Below, in pieces: positions 40,101 to 52,100 of a stretch of DNA of 64,000 bases. A program made the position numbers and the translations under genes. This DNA comes from Phoronis australis (lineage: Eukaryota > Phoronida > Phoronidae). The stretch covers positions 1,908,569 to 1,972,568 of the forward strand of contig NMRA01000007.1 of assembly GCA_002633005.1 (NCBI GenBank). Direction: 5' to 3'. The notes below the pieces were generated by a model. The model searched no databases. It had not been told where the DNA came from and worked only from the letters and a program-made list of their open reading frames with translations. Within the stretch, counting starts at the first letter, position 1. The number at the start of each line of letters is the position of its first letter.

Positions 40101-43100
40101 AAACTGATGGACAAAATCAACAGATACACAAACAGACAGAAAAGATTGACAGAGAAACAGCATAAGACAAAAAGAGTTGTTCCCAAAGGTCTCATTATGA
40201 ATATGTATTCAAAAAGGTGAAAATGCACATATGAAGACTTCAAAAATTCACATTGGTTTTCACACAAATGAATGTAAAACAGTATATTTACATACATGTC
40301 TCATCTTCTCAAATGAGCTTAATTCAATTTTCAGACACGGCGCTGTAGAACCAGTATTGCTATAGAGTGAGGCATACATGGACGTCTTAGTGTCGGGCAC
40401 TTGACTGGTAAAGGTCAACAGCTGAAATAAAGACATCACCTGAATAATTTACACTGAAGCGTAGACACTGGGCCTATGGAATGAGAGATTTTCAGTGAAC
40501 AATGGAAGCTGATCACATGGGACCAGTAACTCTTATCGCCACCTGGCAGTACCAGGAGATACTTCTTCACAGCTGATGGCACAGAGGGACATGGTGACTT
40601 CGGGAAATGACCACTTTTACAGTGAATGTGAATACCGACATGTTTTTAAAAAGTCAGCATTATAATTTTTGGGTAAACTTTTCCAGACAAAAGTACTAAT
40701 ACGGGTCACATTTTGAACCCTCTTTCAATAGGCAATTCAATAGTATACACAATTCTTGGTATAAACATGGGTTGCATATTTTAAATTGGCCTGCTATAAA
40801 TATCGCCCCAGATTTGGAAGCCCAGCCACACCCCATTCCAGACGCAACACAAAATCTCTTCAGCTAGGGGAGTTCTTATAGCTAATTAGAAACTTGCAGT
40901 TTAACAACAAATTCAACAAATCTAACAAATTTTCAATGGCTTCTAATTTCATTTATGCCCACATTTTGTTCATAATATTGCCTGTTGGCAGGTAAGGTAC
41001 AGAGCTTGGATAAGGCAAAACATCATTTTTGTGCTGTACATCATTTATGACAAGAATGAGAAAATAGTTGACATACTGAGTACTAATTTGGTGATATTTT
41101 ACCATAATAAATGTTCAGTGGTGTGTTGGTGACATTCTTCCATACAGTTTAATGTGTACCAGTACTGACCGTGCAAGTCTGAACAGTATAACGTGTACCA
41201 CTACTGACTGCGCAAGTTTGAACAATTCCACCTTCAAATTCATTCAATTTTAGGGTTTACTTCACGGCTTAAAAGACATTAACATTTTTTTTCATTTTCT
41301 GTCTCTATTTGTTGACAAAGGACGTTATTACATCGGAAAATTTCAGTTGATCCATTCTTGTTGTTTTATTTACCTATTTATATTTTGCATCAAACAAATT
41401 CTTTTATCAAAAAAATTGTAATTTAGTTTGATAATAAGCCCAACTAGCTAAACATGAATGAATTTTAGTGAGCTCAGAATGGAATAGATGTCCCAAAAAC
41501 AAAAGAACATTCTTTGAAAATGCCAACTATATCAGAAAAAAACAGACTAAAATTCAATGTATAACCTGATAAATGTTCTACAACAGACAATTAAAATATT
41601 GAATATCATCAGCATTTTTTATTTCTATCAGGTATCAAAGAGTCTTTTATGTTACCATAGGCCAAGAAAAATTATGGGTTAACTTTATAGAACTCTATGG
41701 AACTATAAAATCTCATGATTGTAAGAGCTGCACGTTTCTTTTAATCAAATCCATGACTCAAATGTTGACAAGACAACAAGAAACAAACAAAAACTTATTA
41801 TAACTAGCAGGAACAACACAGCAATTTGCTGAATTGAATAACAGGGATTGTAGAGACCTCCTACTGACCCATAATACAGAGCTACTATTGGCTGAATTCA
41901 ATGGCCCCTTCTCCAAATTAGGACATGCTTGACCTGTTTACCCAATATGGAGTATGGAATGTGATGTCACAACAGTTGTTGACTCATCACAGGTAGGCAC
42001 ACCTGGATTCTCAAGTGAGGAATAACCCTCAAGGTGTGATAAACGGACAATGAACAATTGAAGACCTTAATCAGTCCAAGACTACACATCACCATATTAT
42101 TAAGGGACTCATTATTACTCAACAATAACACAGGTGAGTTGTGATGTCCTATTCGATCTAGTTATTCCAGTCAAATTCAGTGGTCATATTTTACTACAGC
42201 CTGTCAAATATAGGTCAGAGCCCATAAAACAGGTTTCACCTGAGAAGTCAGTCACCCAAGACAGGTAATGATCTACCTGGTCAGTGAAGTTCAATCTAAG
42301 GACATGAGACTGAAATATTAATACCCATATTTTAGTAGTAAAAGGATCTTACAGTAACAACAGGTAAGGTTTACCATAAGAGAAGCCATGGTTTAATGTC
42401 AACTAAAACCAGTTTAAGTGATTTCCATTTCTAATTCCACTGAAAATGTTGGTTTTAATAATAATAGTTGAGGAGTCAGTTAATGGGCAATAGTTCCTTT
42501 TGGTAGTGACTGACAATGACAACATGTTATTCAGCAGTTGTCAGGCACTCAATATCATGGACCACTAAAAGGGACAAACTGCCAGATTGTGATTCACAGT
42601 TCTACCAAAATTCATTAAATAGAGTCATCAACATAACAGTATCAACAACAAGATTAAACTAGCACCACTGCAACATAGTTGATCCAGTATATTCACTATG
42701 TAATGTAATAACCTTCACTCAATAACAGTGCTCCCCTACTAAACTCCACCTTTGTACCAAAATGGCTACCGCGAACCGGTCTGGTGGTTCCCAGTAGCCA
42801 TTTTGAAGTGGCCTGTTAACTCCACTTTTACCCATTTTGCTATCATATTTTAAGTGGCAGTTTGTTGTATTAACATTAAAATTTCAAACTAAAGAGTGAT
42901 TTTACAGGTATCACCTTAAAACTTTAAGACCTCTAAGAGCAAAAATGTACTAAACCACCTGTCACATCACTACATCGGCAATACTTCACATTTTTCGTAT
43001 AAAAATTATGATTGCCAAAATGTCATTTTTCTATTTTCCAAAAGCTGACTCACACGTAACAAATAGTGGAAATCATGGAGAATGTGATTTTATGATTGAA

Positions 43101-46100
43101 ACCAAGCCAACATCAGAGTACTAAAAATTCCCATTTTTTGTTGAGAATTTTGACAACCTGAACTTTCACACACTCCCATGTTGATCACATTTGTTTTAGG
43201 CCAAGAGATGAGTATGAACTTCAAAATCATTTGTTTTAGGCCAAGAGATGAGTATGAACTTCAAAATCATTTGTTTTAGGCCAAGAGATGAGTATGAACT
43301 TCAAAATCATTTCATGTGTGTGCTAAATAGGTGAAAAATTGTCGTAACCAAGAAAAGTTATACTTTCTATTCGTCGAATAGTGATCTCTTAGAACCGACA
43401 CATATCCATATTCCATAGCGGCGGTTTCAGAAAACCACAGCATTCAACATGTACCGAACTAACGACCATTAATCAACATAGCTATTTCATTGGTCTGTGC
43501 TAGTTACATTCAGTCAAAATGACCACGCAAATGATAATGAGCACTTATTATTGCATAACAGTGTGTTGAATTGTGCTCTCTATCAAGGAGAGATGGTAAC
43601 TGAGAGAGGGTTGGTAATGGCAGCAAACCTATTTTGATGTGAAAGGAAATTAGATGATCACAACAGCATTCAAATAGTAGACATTGGTATTGTAGTCAAT
43701 AAATTTTTTGGTGTCAATGAAAAACCATGTCTCACACCATGTACTGAAACAGACCTGTGTCCAGATGGTAAATTGCACTAAGGCAACTCACCCGGAAAAT
43801 TGTAACATTAATCTGTTGATCATGCTAGCAAAAAATTACATATTTAGCCAAAAGTTTGTAAAAAAAACCCTTAACTTCCAATTGTTCATTAACTTTATTA
43901 AATTACATCTTGAAGGAAATACGGTACTTGTTGACTAATGATTTAATGTTATTCTTTGTAAATGATGTATACTGTATTGTTTTATGTGACATGTAATTAT
44001 CATGCTAGAGCAAAATAAAAACATGAAAAAAGGCAACTCACCCCGTGAAGATCTTGCATGGGGTTCGATGAACATGGAAAATATATTCCCAAAACATTAA
44101 TCACATAAATTTACTTTTAGGGCCGTCCCAAGTTTGCAAGGGCACAGGGGGGGGGGTCATAGCTGAAAAATGCTTTGACGAAGCTTTCCAAAAAAATGTT
44201 GGTAGAAATTATCCATCAAGGAAGGTAAATCAGTAAGGATGTGGACACAACAAAGAAATGTTGGCATACCATTTTAGGAGCTGCACAGAATTTTTTTGTA
44301 ACAAAAATCACGATTTCGCACCTTCAATATCCTAGATCCGTCAGTTAGAGGCAAGGTCTGCCAAAGAAGTATGTTTTGTAAACATTAACAATGTTTATAA
44401 TTACGGTCTGTCTTCCAATGTATGTCACTCTATGACCTTTGATTTACTTGAAACTTTTGTAGACATCAAGAACACCGCAATATGTCAAGAAGAAGGACAG
44501 CGTGTGAACTACTTTTATTTTGTGTTGCGTTGAATCTCAGTATTGGAGTATCAAACGCCGAGTGTCCTGCTCCATCACCATGTGAGTGCCAACCATCTCT
44601 CAATAATCAATACCGCGTAATTTATTGCAAAGGACGCAGATTGACAACCGTTCCAACGTTTTCACCGTCAAATGAAGTGTTCTATGAGCTTACGTTGGCT
44701 GACAACGGAATTACATCGATACCAGACAATGCATTTGTGGGACTAAATGTGCAAATAATTGACCTCCGTGGAAACAGGATTACAACTTTCAGCAACAATT
44801 GTTTTGTTGGCTTGAACAAAACACTTGAATTATTCTTGGAATCGGACAACTTGGCATTCCCAAGGCAGGCACTGCTACCTCTGTCAGGATTAACGAAGTT
44901 GACATTGACCAAATTCAATATCCCGACATTACCCGATAATGCATTCAGTCACATGACATCTCTAGAGAGTTTAACCATTGAACATAGCCAGATGGCAAAT
45001 ATCAATACCAGTGCACTTGTGGGAGTGGAAAATTCGTTGCAGAAACTGGACTTAAGCAACAATCTCTTTACGTCATTACCATACATAACACATGCTATAT
45101 CGACATTAGCAAACATCCAAAGTCTAAGTCTCCAATTTTTACCTGTGTCAGAAATTCAGGCGAACACTTTTAGCAAATTACCCAGACTAGAAAGATTGCT
45201 CTTAAGTCATTGCAGCATAGCAACGATACAGCCTGGCGCCTTCAGAAACATGACAAATTTAAAGTACTTGGGTCTGGATCATAATCAGTTAAAGGGAGAT
45301 GTCCCAACTGAGATTTCAATGCTTACAAATCTAGAGGAGCTTTATCTGTCATATAACCAGATTGCTAACGTGCCAGACAGACTATTTACAGGCATGTCAA
45401 AATTGGCATATCTAACATTCCATTCAAATAAAATCTCATCTGTGAGAACACAGATGTGGACAGGGGTGGAGAACAGCTTGCGAACTCTTATTTTGAGCAA
45501 GAATAAAATAGTCACGGTTTCCGATGGACCGTTTCAGAATTTACATTACCTAGAAGACTTGCAACTAGGCGAACAGGATATGTCGAGTGTACTCAGCAAT
45601 ACAACATTCAAGGGATTGGAAAAATCGCTAAAACGGTTGAAATTAAATGAGGTGAATTTTAATTATTCCCAGTGGCCAGTTCTGCAAACGTTGACAGGTT
45701 TAAGGACCTTGTCTCTCCACGACAACCAATTAACTATGATACCAGACATGGCTTTTAAATCTATGAGCTTGTTGGAGACATTGGATCTGGCACATAATTC
45801 AATACAAACCCTGACTCAGAGAGGAATGTTTGGTCTGCAGAATTCGTTAGAGAAAATAACACTGAGGGCAAATCCTATAACGAGCATCGGTGAATGCGTA
45901 TTTTACGAATTTGTGGCACTAAAGGAAATTGAAATGATCTCCGTCAATACGTTAGTTTGTGACTGCCATATGAAGTGGTTAAGAGAGAGCAAAACAATAC
46001 AACTGGGACTATTAAGTCCAAAGTGTGCATCTCCTCCCCAACATAAAGACAAAGAATTTAGAAAGATTGAGGCATCTCTCCTGGTATGTCACAACTCAAC

Positions 46101-49100
46101 TGTAAATCAGTCGTGTACAACTTTAAAATCCACAGTGACTCCATCGACTAAAAAGCCAACTACACCGCAACAAAGGACGACCACCAATAAACCAGCAACA
46201 ACAACTGCGGAGCTGGAAACAGCAAAGCCTCCATTTGTGAGAGGCCTACGAATCATTGGTGTTGAGTTGAAGCCGAAACAGATAACCATACAATGGAAGG
46301 TGGCGAACACAGCAAACCTTTTAGGATTTAAGGTTAATCACAGACCAGAATCCAACAGTAAAGAAATATGGAGCAGGACACTGGATACAGGTCAGAGGGA
46401 ATATACAATACAAAATCTGTCTCCGAAGACAAAGTACAGTCTCTGCGTAAATGTAGTGTTAATAGGACAGAAACTGGAAGAGTTAAGCAGAGTGTGCCAA
46501 ATTTCGGAGACCAAGGATGTTGAGAGGACAGATAACAACAATGGGGGGAGCAATGATCGGCTAACGGGAATCATTGTTGGAAGTGTAATAGGCGCCGTTG
46601 TTTTAGTTGGACTAATTATAGCCGGTGTCATTGGTATAATATATTTCAGTCGGAAGAGGAAAGGGAATGAGCTTGGCCACTTCACTGGACATGAAGGTGG
46701 TGGTGTTCCTATGAAGGACCTTCCTCATATAGGAGTACAGTCTAAGGGATTTACCAGACGGTCAGTTGATGACCAAGGGGCAGTTGGAGGTTATGATAAT
46801 GGGGCTTTCTATGAGACCACACCGGACGGTAAGACTAGTGACACGCAGAAAAATAATAAGCAGCTTCCTCCAAACAATCGAGACAGTAACCCTCGATATG
46901 TAAAGAAACCTGACTCGATAAAAGGTAGAGGCTACATTGACAAGGACGGGTACGTTAATCCAGCCGGGCCTAGACCAGCAGCCCCTGATGAACACAAGTA
47001 CTACGAGATTCAAAGCGTACATATATAAGATAACCGAATACATAGCTCATGGCAGGAAACCCTCATTAATCTAGGCTACAATATGGCTGACTTTTTCTGC
47101 ATTTTGACACAAGCACTACATTACAGCTTCACCATATTGAAGTTATGTAATGCATCAGCTACTACCAAACAGTATTTTGGGTATTCACAACAATGACCGA
47201 AGCCTCTGAAATGTCCACAATTAGTGAGATTTTCCTGCCAACATTTATTTTTATATTGCCGTACTTAGGTGCTAGCCATTGCCTGTTTTATGTACTAGCT
47301 GGCATGTATTTGAGATTATAGTGTATATGCTTACACTAAAGACCATGCACCTATATGTGAAGTGGCATCAGTGAAATCAAGATGCAAGGTCTAAGCTTGT
47401 GAGTCAATACCGAAATATTCCTTCCAGTACACCTTGATATACTTTGAATTAAAGGTAATTGTCAACCTTCATAGATTTTTTAAAGTGTATAATACTCACG
47501 TATTGTATCAAATTATATCTTTATTTTTCATTGGCATAACATCTCCTTGAATGGATTATCTTTGTGCCAAATATGCAAGTTGTTAGGGACGACTTCAAAA
47601 ACTTCGAGTGTATGGCATCTCAAGCTTTTTGATACTACTTTTAGCAGTTTTAAATATCAATTTCTGTTTAGTGCATAGTTTGATTCAAACATAATTGTGC
47701 ATATTTATTTAATGATCTCTGACAAAATGAACAATGCAGATAGTGGTTGGCAGAAGAAAAGACTGGAATTGTTTTAAAAAGGGATTAAAAAAAATCTACT
47801 TTTGTGGGTTTCAAATGAACCGTTATTAAAAAACTTATCTGGTGAAACATGAATGCAGGCTGACAATAAAAATCACTCACGAGGAGGCGTAACTTGTTCA
47901 CAAGTAGTGATTGGATGTGATTGGCCAGACTACAAATATTATGCTTATTTTGAGCAACTGACCTGCTCTCTGATTTGACAACCTATGTGCCTCCTTATAA
48001 AATTCTTCATCTAAATGCAAAAACTACTTAAAAAAGCATCACTTTGCATACAGGTGCATAGGCCAAAGTGTGCGCATATATGGTAGTAAAACATTTAGAT
48101 TTGCATAGTTTTTGATTTGCTAAATGATTTTACTTGCAATAATTTTCGACATTCTGTTGTTAATGTATCTAATACATTTTCAAATGTAACGTTTTAAAGT
48201 TTTTCATCATTTCTTTTATGTTTATCCCTATACAATATTTTGTTTTAGTTTTCCTACACTGTTTCTAAGTCCAAAGACTGACAAAAGTTTACTTATATGG
48301 TTCCCAGCAAAGCCATATTCGTCCCTAATTTCAAAATTAGTTGAAATGACGATGTCTGTTGGAAATCAAAGATTTCTTGACCAGAAGACTAGAATATACA
48401 ACAATTGATGCTATTATGTGTGAAGTGTAATGTTGTCTATTAGAAGTATTAAATCTGTCCACAACCAGTATGAGATCGTTTTGACTTTTCACTCAAAAGC
48501 CTAATACACTGAATGCATTGAAATTATAACACTTTAGTCCAAAAACAAAACTTCAGAAAACAGTAATAACCCATAAACCTGCTTTATCACCAACCCCAAA
48601 TGACAGCAAATGTTTTGACCAGACCTATGAAACTAAGGCCTAGTATTTAGCACACCCACACCAAAGAATCACACAATCACAAATTTTTTAGGCAAAAAGC
48701 GAGACAGTTGTACAGTTTACAGTTCTGTCTCACTTGACCATGAAAACTATAAATCATAAGAGTCCCATGTCAAATCTGCAACATTAAAAGTACCACCCAA
48801 CGAAGTGCATGGATAACAGTTCAAAAATTCCCATCACCAGTTACCGTAATTCTCCACTTTGCAAAAAATATTGCCAAAATTGTCATTTTTGCATTTTTTA
48901 AGGGCTAATAACCTTGCTGGAAATAACGGAAACTTTACCAAATGTTGTTCTTGACGTCTACACACTGCAAATAATGCAGGCAGGTCACTGAATTTTTTAA
49001 TCTTTACCTTTGTGGAAACATTTGACAAAACAGAAATCCGGTTGTGTGCTAAATAAGTAAAGAATTGCTGCAAATACAACATAAAGTGAAAGGCACCATG

Positions 49101-52100
49101 CTTGCCAGGACAAGAACGGATTTCCACTCACAGGCAAAAACCTGGTAATCAATCATGGTTGCTTGCGTGACATGAACATTTTATAATTAAAATTTTAATT
49201 TCAAAGCAAATCACTTATGTTATATTAAATACTGCTGCTGCATCCATTGCAGAAAGTACCAGTATGTTATTTCACATACAGAAATTAGACATAGGAATGC
49301 TTAGTAGATTCATCATCAACAGTTGCACTACTTTAAGCAAATTTGTACATGCACGCTTGTGTTGAGAAATATATTAATACCAATGGCGAGTAAAACATTG
49401 CACTTCCTAGAGGAAATTATTCACGAATGTTGTGACAGTTTTCCATGATGACTGTAGTGTGTCTGAGTTGGTGCTCATTGCACGACACTTTTCGTGTGTT
49501 AAAACTATAAAATTAACCTTGAAATTGAAAATTGTTGGTCCTCCGTAAGCATGCGCTATCTCACTTTAAACCCAAATACTAGCATGTCATACCTCAGTGT
49601 AGGTGGGACGTTTGTTGGCTATAGGTAGACTGAAGCCCATCAAGGATGAGGTGGTGTTTCTCTTGTCAAACAGACATTCCACTACCTCCAAGATACCCAT
49701 TGTGACACCCACAGTGTAGCTGTCCTGGGCACCAGATGACCTCTGTTTGAACTCTACCACCAGAGGCTTCCCCAGCAGTCTACAACCAAAATAAATATAA
49801 CTGGATGAAGTACGGAAACAGTCAAGTGACAAACGTTATTTTTCGTTTGAAAGAACTCATTAATTAAACTATTAAACAAATTTGTTCCTAAGCCACAAAA
49901 GAGGTATGAGTACAGAAGGCTCTCGTGAGGAAATACGATATTGCAAACACATGTACCATACACAAAGTACTTTAAAAATTTTTAAGACCTGATTATGTTC
50001 ATGACATGTTGATTTTTGTCAATAGCAGAAGGCAAAAAGATGCCTAGTAATTATCATCTTATTTCAAAAAATATAACAAAGCAAGACAAAGATAAGTACA
50101 ACATTGACAAATAACAAGTAACATTCCTAAATAAATACCCTAAGTGCGATTCCTGTTGGCAAAAAGTAGCGATCTCCTGGCGCAGACAGACAAGATCTTC
50201 AGCAGACGTCAGACCACTTGTAGTGAGATTTGGCAGGGAGTCAAAAAACTGCGCAGACATTTTCTTCAGTTTTTCAGTCGATGACACGGCTTCATCAATT
50301 CCATTGGACGGGGTTGTCGTGGGATCTTCATGCAAAATTGTGATTGAGAAAAACCCAACTTTCAGATTTCCTTCAATCTGATCTGTTGAGCCTTCATCCT
50401 GGTGTCTCTGCGAATCTAACAAAATGTAAAACATTAGACATGATTACAGGTCAACTCAAATCTACAGCTAATTAGCTAAAGTTTATATCGCTGTCCAAAC
50501 TAGTACCAGTTTTTTCTTACAAAGCTAGGCCATTCTCATACTCTAAAACAATGATATGGTCAGCACAAAAAGGTAAATGCAGGTGTTGTAAAAAACACCA
50601 GGTCCTGTAAAAGAACACATACCAAAGTATTCAAATATATGCGAACAGTAAACAACGAGTTGCCTAAAATGTGCAAAGAATTTTTTCTAGGTAGAGATGC
50701 ACCGTTTCGTAAACCTGGATGAACCATATTTAGCAAACAAAATAAGACTATAGCATCGTTCACATATTAAGTGACTTAGGTTGTCTGTGTGCTTTTCGAT
50801 GCAAACAAATCTTCAACTTCAAACAAAGACTTGACAAGACAGACCTGGGCCACGTAGTTAGTTACCGTCATACGATCATCAAACAAAAGGACAAGTTTCC
50901 TAATGTGAACATAATTACCCTCCGAATTCAGAAGCCCAATGGGGTGCCTAGTTAATGTACATATCCCCAATGATACCCCAATTATCAATAGCTTAATGTA
51001 CCTGTTAAGTGCTAGTAAAAAAACTATAATCTATATATTTAAGCAGATTGCATGTGAAAAATAGAGCATCGCAGAACTTTGAATGTTCTTCTTATTAAGT
51101 TAAAAACAAAGGTTTGGTGATAGAAAAGTACTAGGCGGTCAGAGTGCATGAATCATGACCTTGTGAGTTTCATGAACACTTCGGAATTGACCTATCACAA
51201 GCTCCGCCCCCTTGCAAAATGTCGACAAACATAATAATTTTTAACCGGCAACATGCTGTTTGTCTGGTAAAATGGCAGCTTGGAAACAAAGGTGTCAAGA
51301 ATGCTATGTTCTGATTGGTCAGTTAAGCCGTCACTCAAAGTCCTGGCAATAGGTCAATTAGTGCTGCATCACCAGCTGGAATTCCATGGTGTAGGAGTTA
51401 TTGAAACTTTTCCTTCAGTGCACAGAATTAATTGGGTATTGGCAAAAAATTACACCAATGTCCAAGCCATCATGAGACGGTTTAATGTCAAGAACACTAA
51501 ACTGGGCACCATGCAGCTTTAATTGAAGTTGACAGGAAGTAAAACATTGAGTGGGCAGAAAGAGTGCACCCAGACAGAAAGTCCCCAGACAGTGTTCCCA
51601 GACAGTGTCCCCAGACAGTGTTCCCAGACAGAGTGTCCCCAGACAGTGAATCCAGACAGAGTGCACTTTGACAGAATATCCCCAGACAGTTTTCCCAGAC
51701 AGAGTGTGCCCAGACAGTGAATCCAGACAGAGTGCACTTTGACAGAATGTCCCCAGACAGTGTTTCCAGAAAGAGTGCCGAGACAGTGAGTCCAGACAGA
51801 GTGCGCTCTGACAGAATGTCCCCAGTGTTTCCAGACCGAGTGTGCTTAGACAGCGTGTCCTTTCTGTCCCAATAATATTGAGGACGAGTGTAATTCATAC
51901 ACTGAACTACAAGAGAAAAGTACGACATATTGCGCACGCACAATTTCACCTCAATAAACAATGGCAATGGTCCACCCAGTGGTAACAAAAGAAACCTACC
52001 TTTGCCTCTTGAGTATTTTCGTTTTGGTATAGTAGCTTGAAAAGGTTTGTCACGATGTGAACTGTTGGAGTACCCAGCACCGTATTTGTATGAGTAAGCT

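Larger units (their letters stand above)
40422..44481. other. ATG2 intron 12, 3' part; upstream of the nested gene
   Basis: No exon was recognised. The stretch contains a 20-bp imperfect hairpin at 42759-42804 (AAAATGGCTAC...GTAGCCATTTT) and MITE copy G. The last few hundred bases before 44482 should include the 5' UTR or promoter of the plus-strand nested gene, but no TATA box or other core element is convincing. Confidence 0.5.
47240..49592. other. ATG2 intron 12, 5' part
   Basis: No exon was recognised on either strand beyond the likely 3' UTR of the nested gene. The stretch is AT-rich and contains MITE copy F (48843-49072). The ATG2 exon 12 donor is at 49592. Confidence 0.5.

Noticed and set aside
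39886-40142. CRISPR-like regular repeats
   Set aside because: Units are imperfect, contiguous tandem repeats without unique spacers, in a eukaryotic intron.
42759-42804. Transposon call for the AAAATGGCTAC hairpin
   Set aside because: Arms of 20 bp with three mismatches are visible, but no flanking structure or second copy was found, so it is noted only as a hairpin.
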